Origin: Halapricum hydrolyticum | GTDB taxonomy: Archaea > Halobacteriota > Halobacteria > Halobacteriales > Haloarculaceae | NCBI GenBank assembly: GCA_025517565.1 | Contig: JAOPKD010000005.1 | Span: forward strand, 118,023-182,022 | Direction: 5' to 3' | DNA length: 64,000 nt | Shown: one piece after another, positions 35,705-44,057 of the stretch | Layout: every line of letters starts with the position of its first letter | Numbering within the stretch: position 1 is the stretch's first letter | Position numbers and translations under genes: made by a program | The notes under the pieces: generated by a model | What the model saw: only the letters and a program-made list of their open reading frames with translations | Database searches by the model: none | What the model was told of the DNA's origin: nothing

Positions 35705-35913
35705 TCAGGAGCGCCATCGCTTTTGATTCTACCGGTGATGGGAACGCGAAAACGACTTGGCTATCGGCACTGACAGGTGTCGCCGATACTGGACTCAAGT
35801 CGCTCACAGCGTTGGAGAACTGCACCGCACCAACACAGCAAAGGGCGCGTTTTATCGGCTCTGAAGCTTTAATAAGACGATTAATACACTATTCAGTTAA
35901 CGCTGATTCGGGA

Positions 35914-37074
35914 TTACCCTGCTAATACATCCTGCACGAACTCAGATTCGACTTGCTCTTTTTCGTTATCAACTGCCGCATCCAGTACCCGGCTACACAA
36001 CGACAGTGCCTGTCGAATGTTCCCCTGTGACCGTTGGTGAATCAGTCCCAGACACTCTTCCTCGAATGGTTCGATTCCCTCTGTCCCGTTCGTCCGAACG
36101 AGATCCAGATACGACGAGACCAACTCCTGAATGTGCTCGTCAGTAAGCGGACGGAGTGCCACTTCCTGGCCGATACGCTCCGAAAACGCGTGGTACTCGC
36201 TCATAACATCTTGCCAGACCTCAGGCGCACACCCGAAGAGCATACACAGTCCGTGGCTGTTCTGATCCATCAGATGTCGAATACTGTTGAGTGTCGCCTG
36301 CTCGTCTTTCGAACTCAACCGAGCGATCGATTCGAACTCATCAACGAAGACGAACACGCCGGTGTATCCGAGTTCGAGCAGGAGGTTCTTGAGTGCTGTA
36401 AAAGCTCTTACACTCGTGGTATCATCGTCAAGTGCACTGTGGATCTCCATCTCCTTACGCTGCTCGTAGCGAATCCCCTCAGCAGTGAGCCACTGCCACG
36501 CGTAGAGGTTAGTGTCCTCGTAGATCATGTGAATGATGGCCCGCGCGAAGTCGGCGAATTTCGTTACATCATTCAGCTGTTGAATTGCTGTCGGAACGAG
36601 TTCTGAGAGGAGTATCTCACCGTCGTCGATGAGACCCTCCATCGCGTCAGCTCCCATCGGGTTGTGGTCGGTCGTCTCACGGGTGACCTGTGCCAAGTAC
36701 TCGTAGGCAATCTCCTGTACTCGGTCGAAACCGAGGTCGTAAAGGAATTCGTGGTAGATGTCACGGAAGCCCTCTCCCGGTTGAGCGACATAGCCGACGA
36801 TCACGTCCCCCCGGTCGCGGACGAGCGACCGAGTGTACTTCAGTGTGTGAGACTTACCATTACCGTACTTCGCGGTGACAACGAGGTGCTTCGACTTGCC
36901 CGTTGAGAGCATCGTCGAAACCGTATCGCTGATGGTCTTGGTCGCTTGGTCCTGACCACAGTAGAGTTCCGGATTATCATCCGGAACTGGGCTGTACGGG
37001 AAGGGGTTTTCTTCGAGTCCAAGCGAGGAATAGTCGCGCTGTTCGTCCGTGATCGTGAAGTTGGCATTGCTCAT
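35914..37074 (-). CDS. AAA+ ATPase (Cdc6/BREX-like ATP-binding protein)
   Basis: 386 residues. The Walker A motif is AKYGNGKSHT (about 68-77) and Walker B is VFVFVDEFESI (about 240-250). Later segments GCAPEVWQDV and SQGNIRQALSL look like sensor 1 and sensor 2 of AAA+ proteins. This organisation resembles Orc1/Cdc6-like ATPases and the ATP-binding proteins of BREX (BrxC/BrxD, DUF2791). No replication-origin context is visible. The ATG overlaps the preceding gene's stop codon by four bases, so the two products are probably partners, like an ATPase with its DNA-binding adaptor. Confidence 0.75.
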   Translation of the reverse strand: MSNANFTITDEQRDYSSLGLEENPFPYSPVPDDNPELYCGQDQATKTISDTVSTMLSTGKSKHLVVTAKYGNGKSHTLKYTRSLVRDRGDVIVGYVAQPGEGFRDIYHEFLYDLGFDRVQEIAYEYLAQVTRETTDHNPMGADAMEGLIDDGEILLSELVPTAIQQLNDVTKFADFARAIIHMIYEDTNLYAWQWLTAEGIRYEQRKEMEIHSALDDDTTSVRAFTALKNLLLELGYTGVFVFVDEFESIARLSSKDEQATLNSIRHLMDQNSHGLCMLFGCAPEVWQDVMSEYHAFSERIGQEVALRPLTDEHIQELVSSYLDLVRTNGTEGIEPFEEECLGLIHQRSQGNIRQALSLCSRVLDAAVDNEKEQVESEFVQDVLAG

Positions 37075-37985
37075 GGTTCCGAAGTGTCTTCTGTCGTATC
37101 GTAGCTGAGGTCGCGGTCGTGAACCGCGAGGTAATAATACTGTTTGCCGAACTGTTCAACGCCGGCCATCACCTTCTCTGTCGATTGCGTGGTCGAAATG
37201 AGTCCGTCGTCACCCCCAAGTGCTATTTCTTTAATTCCCAACTTCGCATCCTTCGCGCCGGTGTCCATCGGTGCACCAGACAGTTCGAGTCGGCCGACAT
37301 TTTGGCTCGCCAACTGGCAGAGAGCTTGGTCGAATCCGTCGCGCCTACAGTGGTGGCGCTCACAGAATACCTCGCGCAACTCTGGGATGGCAAGATACCG
37401 CTGTCGAAGGCTGACACCAGCAGTCTCTTCCAGATCGTCGTAGACTGCGAGCAGGGTGTAGGGGAAGTTTATCGGGACACGGTCACTCTCAACGGGATAA
37501 TAACTCCCGGTAAACGCGTTCCGCTGAATGGCCCCGAGTCGCTCAGCCCAGTCGCCGACTACTTCGACGCTCGTCTGGTTGTACGAGCGCGGAGTATGTT
37601 CTTCAACTTCTTCCAGTTCCGTAAGGATGTCTTGCAGGTTCGTTGGCGCGACAGTATCGAGCACGTCTAAGAACGCACTGTAGTGTGGGCTTCGGGTGGC
37701 AAGGATATCACTGACTGTTGACCAATCTTCAGCGCGAACCGCGGACAGGAACTCTTCGCCGACGTGAGTGGTCTCGTACTCGGTCTCTTCGGGGACCGTA
37801 TCCTCGTCAATAAGATCGATTCGGAGTGCTTCGAGAAGCGTCTCTCTGGCCCGACGGTGACTCACGTCCAACTGTTCCTCGATGTCGGCAGTCAAGCGAG
37901 GTCCCGTAGAACAAACATATGCTGTCTCCACAAGTCGAGCGAGGGTTACAGGCCGGACAGTCGCCCGTTCACTGTTTTCGGCCAT
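37071..37985 (-). CDS. Unknown protein with winged-helix-like N-terminus
   Basis: 304 residues. Residues about 12-75 (LARLVETAYVCS...LDVSHRRARETLLEALRIDLIDED) read like a winged-helix DNA-binding domain. The rest is mixed and unrecognised. It begins one base after the small transglycosylase gene ends and overlaps the AAA ATPase gene by four bases. That fixes it as the middle gene of a three-gene unit. Overall size and N-terminus are comparable with the 291-residue gene at 46365 before the larger ATPase, so the two gene pairs may be parallel versions; this is an inference. Confidence 0.6.
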   Translation of the reverse strand: MAENSERATVRPVTLARLVETAYVCSTGPRLTADIEEQLDVSHRRARETLLEALRIDLIDEDTVPEETEYETTHVGEEFLSAVRAEDWSTVSDILATRSPHYSAFLDVLDTVAPTNLQDILTELEEVEEHTPRSYNQTSVEVVGDWAERLGAIQRNAFTGSYYPVESDRVPINFPYTLLAVYDDLEETAGVSLRQRYLAIPELREVFCERHHCRRDGFDQALCQLASQNVGRLELSGAPMDTGAKDAKLGIKEIALGGDDGLISTTQSTEKVMAGVEQFGKQYYYLAVHDRDLSYDTTEDTSEP

Positions 37986-37986
37986 G

Positions 37987-39021
37987 TCAAGTCAACCTCC
38001 GAACCTGTTGCTTTGCCTGCTTAAAGGCCCGATAGGTTACCTCGTTGCCGCGGAAACGGAGGTCGAGATAAGCTTCGATGTCTTCGCCCGCCGCGATCAT
38101 ATATCTGAACCGTCGGAGTTCCATCGCCAGCGACCACAGATTGTGTTTTGTGAGTTGATCCCGGTCTTTCCGTATTTCGTCGAGGGTCTGATCACGACAG
38201 ACCGGACACGAGCAAGGAAGGTACTCCAGGTCCTCGATGGTGTGGAGTTCCTGTCCACCGAATCCCGGGAGTAGGTAGTTCCTGTTTCCGGCACTCCGAA
38301 TGAACGCTGAAGAATCGAAGCTATCGACTCCCAAATACAGGAGCAGCGGTTGATAGACGATTCCTCCGAGTCCATAAACGTGGAGGTGCTTATCGGTCGC
38401 CTGTCGTGCAGAAATTATCAACTTTGTTACCTTTTTGTAGTCGGTCCGGATAGGGACCATACTTCCGAGCGCGTACCCATCGAAGTCACCGTGCCGTTCG
38501 AGGTACTGCAGTGTGTTCCGGATCGTTTCGGGGTCGTGACCGTGCACACTTCCGATGAGTAATCCCTCTCCCTCGTGCGCATTACTCGCCTGGAGAGCAT
38601 ATTGCGTGCTCTGTTTCACTCGACGTTGATTTTCGGAGTCTCGATTCTCTCGCAACAGCGGGATATCAACGGTTCCCAAGAGATCGGCACCAATCTCTCG
38701 CTGGGTTTCGAGCGTCCGTTTTGGGGTGGTGTCCACTTCGTCATCGCTAAAGTCGAACCCACCGCTGTCGGCGAACACAATAGTATCCTCGGGAACACAC
38801 ATCTCCTCTCGAAGTGTTACTCCCTCTTGAATTCGGTTCCACTGGGGTTGTCGTTGCCGAATCGCCCTAGCGTTGACCATCGCAACACCCAGATCCGGAA
38901 TCGAGTCCGCGTATTCCGGTGTATTGTCGGACGACCGCTTCCCGATATTCCGCACCGGGAAAAGCGTCGGGGTTCGTAATGGTCCGCTGGGGGTTTCCAG
39001 CGTTCGTTGTCGATACAGCAT
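37987..39021 (-). CDS. Small Tgt/DpdA-family transglycosylase (DpdA2-like)
   Basis: 344 residues from the ATG at 39021. A TIM-barrel base-exchange enzyme of the tRNA-guanine transglycosylase superfamily. Conserved points are TPTLFPVRNIGK at the front, Asp85 in FADSGGF, GYALGSM, and Asp233 in GVDSFDSS, which lines up with the Tgt nucleophile. The zinc site is C270-x-C272-x2-C275 with His293 as the likely fourth ligand. It lacks the PUA and other C-terminal domains of archaeal ArcTGT, so a tRNA role in archaeosine is unlikely. The segment VDSFDSS resembles the SFDS motif of DpdA, favouring a DNA-directed enzyme. An upstream ATG (39123) would cross the divergent promoter. Confidence 0.78.
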   Translation of the reverse strand: MLYRQRTLETPSGPLRTPTLFPVRNIGKRSSDNTPEYADSIPDLGVAMVNARAIRQRQPQWNRIQEGVTLREEMCVPEDTIVFADSGGFDFSDDEVDTTPKRTLETQREIGADLLGTVDIPLLRENRDSENQRRVKQSTQYALQASNAHEGEGLLIGSVHGHDPETIRNTLQYLERHGDFDGYALGSMVPIRTDYKKVTKLIISARQATDKHLHVYGLGGIVYQPLLLYLGVDSFDSSAFIRSAGNRNYLLPGFGGQELHTIEDLEYLPCSCPVCRDQTLDEIRKDRDQLTKHNLWSLAMELRRFRYMIAAGEDIEAYLDLRFRGNEVTYRAFKQAKQQVRRLT

Positions 39022-39060
39022 CTGCGGCGCGCTCCGATTAGCTGGGCTGGGTAATAAAGA

Positions 39061-39076
39061 CTTGGTTGAAACCAAG
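39061..39076. promoter_or_regulatory. Palindromic operator between divergent genes
   Basis: CTTGGTTGAAACCAAG is a perfect 7-bp inverted repeat with a 2-bp spacer. It sits beside the leftward TATA-like TCTTTATTAC (39051-39060) of the small transglycosylase operon and about 22 bp before the rightward TATA-like TTGTATATC (39097-39105) of the regulator gene. A dimeric regulator bound here could control both directions. The winged-helix protein at 39130 is the natural candidate. Confidence 0.6.
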
Positions 39077-39129
39077 TAATCGGAGTGGAACGATGGTTGT
39101 ATATCATTCCTCTGCTTGTGCAACGGCAG

Positions 39130-39402
39130 ATGCCCGACGACATCCGAGAGGTGTTGTGTCGCAAATGGGCCCTGGAAGTCCTTCGATTCCTCTTCAAGGA
39201 AGGGACGCAGAACTACAGTCAGATCGAAGCAGAATTCGAAACCTCAAGTGACGTGGTCGTCAAACGGCTTCAGGAACTGGCATCTGCCGGATTGTTGAGT
39301 CGTCAGGAACGGGGACCGAAAGACGTCCGATACACGATTACCGCGGATGGTCGAGAACTCATTGCACTGGTTGACCAAATATCTCAATTACTCGAAGAGT
39401 AA
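39130..39402 (+). CDS. Winged-helix transcriptional regulator (HxlR-like)
   Basis: 90 residues. The sequence runs MPDDIREVLCRKWALEVL and then NYSQIEAEFETSSDVVVKRLQEL, the recognition-helix region, and ends in the wing ERGPKDVRYTITADGREL. This is the HxlR/MarR-like layout, usually a dimer. I start at the ATG at 39130 because a TATA-like TTGTATATC lies about 29 nt upstream; an in-frame ATG at 39085 is possible. It is divergent from the small transglycosylase operon across the palindrome at 39061, and its end overlaps the convergent gene at 39384 by 19 bases. Confidence 0.75.
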   Translation: MPDDIREVLCRKWALEVLRFLFKEGTQNYSQIEAEFETSSDVVVKRLQELASAGLLSRQERGPKDVRYTITADGRELIALVDQISQLLEE

Positions 39403-40097
39403 TCGTCTAAGCCAGACTGGGGACTAGCTTCCTGTTCGCAGAAGTCCTTGATATCATCCACCCCTTCAACATCCTTTCCTGCTGCTCTGTGAGAAGCGAA
39501 ATTGCGAAGGTATTCTCCCTTCAACGCGATAACAATCGTTCCATATGCCTTCGCCTGAGAGGTGCGTGCAGGTATTGAGAGTCCGTTGTTGTACTCTTCT
39601 TCGAAGTCCTCGCGGTTGAAGAACACGACATAGGTCTCTTCGGATACATCGGGGAGAATTTTATCTAACCCCGCACTACGATAGTAGTCACCTCCAAGGG
39701 CAAAGAAAATGATGTCGTATTCTCCGCCGACGATTATGTCATGTAGATCCTCCTGGATGCCCAATTTTTCGGCGCGCTCGTCGATTTCAGTGGAATTCAT
39801 ATCTGCGAACGTGACATCGTAGAGAGGGAGTTCGTCACTCCCATCAACGACGCCGAAACCGGCGCTAATAAAGACTCGACCGACATCGTCACTGGCCTGT
39901 TCGAGTATCTGTTTGGCCTCCGTGATTCGCTTCTGCTGGCGGCCTTGGTACAATTCTTCAGCACGATAAGATTCCACGCCTTCCTTGCTGACCAGTTCCA
40001 CGCAAGACGTTGAATCGATAGTCTCCCTGTCGAGCGGTTCGTTTCGCTCGCTCGTCTTCTTCGCGCTTGAACATTGGTCTACGATGAGTATACGCAT
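39384..40097 (-). CDS. YaaA/DUF6884-like protein coupled to dpdA
   Basis: 237 residues. The front MRILIVDQCSSAKK, the ELYQGRQQKRI segment and FISAGFGVVDGSDELPLYDVTF (about 98-119) follow the pattern of the YaaA/DUF6884 superfamily, whose members start with a Cys-Ser-x-x-K stretch and have a later SA-x-x-G-x-x motif. E. coli YaaA binds DNA and protects against oxidative damage. Related domains occur near 7-deazapurine genes. The gene begins two bases after the dpdA stop codon, so it is co-translated with DpdA and may process or check the modified base. That role is inference. Confidence 0.6.
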   Translation of the reverse strand: MRILIVDQCSSAKKTSERNEPLDRETIDSTSCVELVSKEGVESYRAEELYQGRQQKRITEAKQILEQASDDVGRVFISAGFGVVDGSDELPLYDVTFADMNSTEIDERAEKLGIQEDLHDIIVGGEYDIIFFALGGDYYRSAGLDKILPDVSEETYVVFFNREDFEEEYNNGLSIPARTSQAKAYGTIVIALKGEYLRNFASHRAAGKDVEGVDDIKDFCEQEASPQSGLDDYSSSN

Positions 40098-40099
40098 GG

Positions 40100-42298
40100 T
40101 CAGTACTCTGTGAGTCCGGATTGAAGCAGCGAGTTTGGCACAAAATCCGATCCATAGCCGAGGCGTTCAAGAACGGTGCTGCGAAGGTCTGCTGGATTAT
40201 CTACGACGTGCACCTCACAACCAGCAGCCTGTATCGCGTCCAAGAGTTCCTCCTCAGGCATCCAATTATCCCCGTCGATGAATAACTCTTGATATCGAAG
40301 TGCGAACTCCCCGAGAGCCTCCTGCATGGGTTGAGGGGCAAACGAAATCGTTCGTGGAGCGTCCTCCCACCACTCATGAACCCCATTAGCTGTAACAGCC
40401 CCGACTTCGGTCACTGGGAGATCGTGAACCTGCTTCCAGAATGCTTTCCGCTTGTCGCAGAGGAATTCCTCGACAGTCTCGCCCATTGAGAGGGATGTCC
40501 CCCCTCGTGTCAAGATAGCCATCTTTGGAAGGTCGCGTTCGAACTCGTCGTAAAACCGTCGTGTGTTGTGAAATCCACGTCGCCTGTTGCGGTTATTCCC
40601 ACGGAAGATTGCTACCTCGATACCGTATTCCTGGCAAATTCGGCAATCACACTCGGTCCATGGTTCGCGTCGAAGAAGCTCCTCGTATGCATCTCGATGA
40701 CCCTCGTCACCGACGTGTGCAGTATAGTTGGCGACGAGGACCCAAAGTTGGTCGAAGGTTCCGTGTTCACCGGAGCGATCCTCACGCTGTTCAATCTCTT
40801 CTATTTTTGTCGGTTCCCAGTCGTCGAATACGTCTTGAACTGGGGAAAGCAGCTCTTGGTACTCTTCGAACAGCAGTGGGTCGTCGTGACTGTCCCGCCG
40901 AAGAAGTTTGGCTAACTGTCCCCGGAACTTCCCGCTGAAGTTCGCACACACTTTGTGGCCGTACTGGTAGTCGTCACGAAACGCCTGCTTGATGGGACGA
41001 AGGGTCGAGCTGTCGTACTGGTCATCATGGCGGTGTTCTCGCAGATACGATTCGAGGTTCTCAAGCGTCTTTTCCGCTTCTCGATACCAGTCAGCTAAAG
41101 CCTGTGAAATCGATTGATCCGCGTCGAAAGCCCGGAGCGCGTGAAGTATCTCCTGAGCGCGCAGAGACCTTTCGACGGCCTGTCGGAGAGTCGCTGTGTT
41201 GGGTGGGTATCTGACCCGGAAAGCGTCGTACCGTTGATCGCTGTCCAGATGGTAGTTGTCACCTCCAGTCCAGGCGGCCCGAAGCATGCTGGCGCTGTCG
41301 AAACTGGTCATCCCACTCCTCCCGATGGTGTCGAACGCTCCAGTCTTGGCGAACCCGAAGACGTGCGTATCGACTCGGGTATCGTGGTCACGTTCGAACT
41401 CCTTCACCGAGTTGCCAATCGTCGTGACGTAGTCTTTGACCGCTTCTTCTGGGCTCCCCGCGACGCCACCGATTCCAAGGTACTGGTAGCCCATACCGAG
41501 AACGCGTTCGGCGGCTTCAGCATACGAGCGGGCGTTCCACCCCTGTATGGCCACCATAATCCGGAACGAATAGTCGCCCTCGTCATAGAGATCCTTCATT
41601 TCGCGGGCGTTGGTCAATGTCAAGTCGTACCGGAAGGCCATATCATCATCTCGATAAACGGCGTGTGGATGTGCTTCGAGATCCGAGAGAAGGGCTGGAA
41701 GTGGTTGGTCGAAAATGGCCGGGTCGAACGTCATCACGTCTTCAGTACCACAGATCGAGGGCTCATAGTTCCCGACGTAGTCAGGCCATTTCGATGGCCA
41801 CTTGTCGATCATCACATCGACTTCGTCCGAAACTTCATCTGGGATATCGGACTTCGTGAACCCCTTGGGAAACGCACGTTCGTCAAGGTACAGCCTCGCA
41901 GTGTGGCCGCTTCCCAGAACGAGGTGGTCGATAGTGACCCCGACCGTCACGTCGAGTTCTTCGTAGAACTCTAACATTCCCTCGTTCCCATACGGAGGGA
42001 AAGGGAGCGACTTGTATCCCCATGCGCCACAGTCGCTAATGGTAGGCAACCACTCTGGAATGTCTAACACCGGAGCATCGTAAACACCGCTTTGCGTGAT
42101 TCGGTCGAACTTCGAGGGTGTATCTTCTACCTGTTCACGCGAGATGAGAACTCCGTCAATGGGTGTCGTTTCTCGGTCGAAGATGTCCCAGATGTACGAG
42201 AGATTCCGCTTACTTGGATCCAGAGAAGAGTGCTCATCATGTACGAAATCGTAGTCCGCATCAACGTTGTCATCCCACTCAGGGACATAGAATCGCAC
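40100..42298 (-). CDS. dpdA: DpdA, 7-deazaguanine DNA transglycosylase
   Basis: 732 residues, the typical length of DpdA. It exchanges guanine in DNA for preQ0. The N-terminus MRFYVPEWDD...YDFVHDEHS and TTPIDGVLISREQV match known DpdA proteins. Asp89 in TISDCGAWGY takes the place of the Tgt DSGG aspartate. The barrel shows VAIQGWNARSYAEAA and YLGIGGVAG, then MTSFDSASMLRAAW with Asp334. The zinc site is C550-x-C552-x2-C555 with His577 probably the fourth ligand. The start codon is GTG. It is divergent from the gene at 42411 and next to the preQ0 operon, so substrate and enzyme are encoded side by side. Confidence 0.88.
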   Translation of the reverse strand: MRFYVPEWDDNVDADYDFVHDEHSSLDPSKRNLSYIWDIFDRETTPIDGVLISREQVEDTPSKFDRITQSGVYDAPVLDIPEWLPTISDCGAWGYKSLPFPPYGNEGMLEFYEELDVTVGVTIDHLVLGSGHTARLYLDERAFPKGFTKSDIPDEVSDEVDVMIDKWPSKWPDYVGNYEPSICGTEDVMTFDPAIFDQPLPALLSDLEAHPHAVYRDDDMAFRYDLTLTNAREMKDLYDEGDYSFRIMVAIQGWNARSYAEAAERVLGMGYQYLGIGGVAGSPEEAVKDYVTTIGNSVKEFERDHDTRVDTHVFGFAKTGAFDTIGRSGMTSFDSASMLRAAWTGGDNYHLDSDQRYDAFRVRYPPNTATLRQAVERSLRAQEILHALRAFDADQSISQALADWYREAEKTLENLESYLREHRHDDQYDSSTLRPIKQAFRDDYQYGHKVCANFSGKFRGQLAKLLRRDSHDDPLLFEEYQELLSPVQDVFDDWEPTKIEEIEQREDRSGEHGTFDQLWVLVANYTAHVGDEGHRDAYEELLRREPWTECDCRICQEYGIEVAIFRGNNRNRRRGFHNTRRFYDEFERDLPKMAILTRGGTSLSMGETVEEFLCDKRKAFWKQVHDLPVTEVGAVTANGVHEWWEDAPRTISFAPQPMQEALGEFALRYQELFIDGDNWMPEEELLDAIQAAGCEVHVVDNPADLRSTVLERLGYGSDFVPNSLLQSGLTEY

Positions 42299-42410
42299 GT
42301 AAGATATTCACCACCAACTGCTACTGGCCTTTTCCATATGAAGGTTGCTGGACGTCCTGGTTTGGTGAATAACCCACACACATTTGAGCTGGGTGGCCCA
42401 TAGAGTAACC

Positions 42411-42686
42411 ATGGCTGTCATCTCACAGAAGACTGTCTTCCGCGATGTCGAACACATCCTCGGTAGTGGAAGCGGGACTCTGGACTTCGCAGTCAAGGGA
42501 GAAGACGACTACTACACCTGGAACGGTGTCGAGGATGCCGACTGGAATGTCGAAGATATCGCGCGTGTCGAAAACGTTGAAGAGGATCGATTCATCATGT
42601 ACCCCGTCGGTGAGACGTTCATCTGTGAAATCGATGCTGAAGAGGACGAATTCAATCACGGGCCGGTACGTTGCTACTGTGAGTAA
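42411..42686 (+). CDS. Small unknown acidic protein
   Basis: 91 residues, acidic, with a beta-rich pattern (GTLDFAVKGEDDYYTWNGV, RFIMYPVGETFICEID) and two Cys at the very end (CYCE). Not recognised. It is transcribed away from dpdA and toward queD, from a start 112 bp from the dpdA start. The neighbours suggest a part in the modification system, but a simple anti-restriction or immunity protein is equally possible. Confidence 0.5.
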   Translation: MAVISQKTVFRDVEHILGSGSGTLDFAVKGEDDYYTWNGVEDADWNVEDIARVENVEEDRFIMYPVGETFICEIDAEEDEFNHGPVRCYCE

Positions 42687-42790
42687 CAGTCCAGCGCGCC
42701 GCGACCTCTTCTCATTTTATTCCCCTAATAAAGAGCAGATCCAACTGAGATAGCAGATCACGTTGGAGTCGGAGGGCACTGAGAGTTAGA

Positions 42791-42800
42791 TTTATATATT
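42791..42800 (+). promoter_or_regulatory. TATA box of the preQ0 operon
   Basis: TTTATATATT, centred about 25 nt before the queD ATG. One of the clearest promoters of the window; it gives a leaderless operon mRNA. Confidence 0.75.
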
Positions 42801-42819
42801 ACCCCAATATTCTTCAGGT

Positions 42820-43281
42820 ATGCCTCAAAGTGCTCTCGGAGAAGGCCAAAATAGCACTTTATCGGAAAAAGCCGGGGAGAGAGTTCTTCGTATCGGAGAT
42901 GAGAAACCGATTCGGATCAGCGCGGGCCACCGAATTCTCCACCACGACGGGAAGTGTTCGCGTCCACACGGACACAACTACCAGATTACCGTCAAGGTGA
43001 CAGGCACCCTCTCGGAAGAGGGATGGATCGTCGATAAGGGCGATGTGACCGACGTCATTGACAAGTGGGATCACATGTTTCTCGTTGAGGACGGTGACCC
43101 ACTCATCGACGCGTTCGAAGCGTCGGGTGACGACGATGCGCTGGTCGTGCTGGATCATCCGCCGACAGCGGAGGTGATGGCAGTCATGCTCGAAGAGCAA
43201 ATGGTAGAGGCGTTCCCGGATTCTGTCTCCGGTGTTTCCGTCTCGGTCCGAGAGACCGGGGAGCTCTGTGCAGCGTACTAA
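42820..43281 (+). CDS. queD: 6-carboxytetrahydropterin synthase
   Basis: 153 residues. It converts dihydroneopterin triphosphate to 6-carboxytetrahydropterin, the second step from GTP to preQ0. The zinc ligands are His37 (SAGHRIL), His50 and His52 (RPHGHNY), and Cys46 in GKCSRP is the catalytic cysteine. First gene of the operon. Its stop codon shares a base with the queE start (TAATG). Confidence 0.94.
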   Translation: MPQSALGEGQNSTLSEKAGERVLRIGDEKPIRISAGHRILHHDGKCSRPHGHNYQITVKVTGTLSEEGWIVDKGDVTDVIDKWDHMFLVEDGDPLIDAFEASGDDDALVVLDHPPTAEVMAVMLEEQMVEAFPDSVSGVSVSVRETGELCAAY

Positions 43282-44057
43282 TGCCGGTTGCCAGTAACGT
43301 TGATGAACTCGGCCCCGAGGGTGATGCTGAGAAGGAAGGACTCCCGATTAACGAACTCTTCTGCTCGCTGCAAGGGGAAGGAAAATTCGCTGGTATTCCC
43401 TCAGTATTCGTGAGGACTTCGGGATGCAATCTCCGATGTTGGTTCTGTGATTCCTATCACACTTCGTGGGAGCCGACCGGAGCATGGCTCTCGATCGAAG
43501 ACATCGTAGACGAGATTTTATCGTACGATCAAGCCGACCACGTTGTCTTCACGGGTGGTGAACCGATGATTCACGAAGAATCAGTGGAATTGCTCGACGA
43601 GTTGGCCGACCATGGCTATCACACAACCGTAGAGACGAACGGAACCATTTACCGAGATGCGGCGATCGATCTGGCCAGCATCAGTCCCAAACTCGCCTCC
43701 AGTACACCCACAGCAGAGCGTGACCCGAAGGGCGATGGCGAGTGGGCCGACCGTCACAAACAGCGTCGTATCGACATGGATGCCCTCACAGCACTCGTCG
43801 ATAAATATGAGAGTCAACTGAAGTTCGTCGTGACTGGAGGCGACGATATGGTCGAGATCGAATCGTTGGTCAAGCGGGTTCGAGATGCAACCAACACGAC
43901 CGTCCCCGGCGAGGATGTGCTGCTCATGCCAGAAGGGATGACCCGAGAGGAACTGGACGCGAAGAGAAACGATGTCGCGGAGTTAGCAATGGAATACGGC
44001 TATCGCTACACACCGCGATTACACGTCGATCTCTGGAACGACGCACCTGGAACATGA
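43281..44057 (+). CDS. queE: 7-carboxy-7-deazaguanine synthase (radical SAM)
   Basis: 258 residues. A radical S-adenosylmethionine enzyme that contracts the pterin ring to 7-carboxy-7-deazaguanine. The iron-sulfur cysteines are C49, C53 and C56 in CNLRCWFC. LFCSLQGEGKFAG (27-39) is the QueE-specific start, and TGGEPM (about 93-98) binds SAM. SPKLAS near 133 is also typical. It lies between queD and folE and overlaps folE by four bases. Confidence 0.94.
   Translation: MPVASNVDELGPEGDAEKEGLPINELFCSLQGEGKFAGIPSVFVRTSGCNLRCWFCDSYHTSWEPTGAWLSIEDIVDEILSYDQADHVVFTGGEPMIHEESVELLDELADHGYHTTVETNGTIYRDAAIDLASISPKLASSTPTAERDPKGDGEWADRHKQRRIDMDALTALVDKYESQLKFVVTGGDDMVEIESLVKRVRDATNTTVPGEDVLLMPEGMTREELDAKRNDVAELAMEYGYRYTPRLHVDLWNDAPGT

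Noticed and set aside
35610..35825. 71-codon leftward frame overlapping the start of the gene at 34571
   Set aside because: A TATA-like box precedes it, but almost half overlaps the larger gene and the sequence has no recognisable feature. It is kept only as a remote possibility.
37987..39021. Small transglycosylase as the archaeosine tRNA enzyme ArcTGT
   Set aside because: It is too short and lacks the PUA and other C-terminal domains, and it is encoded among defence genes away from tRNA-modification genes.
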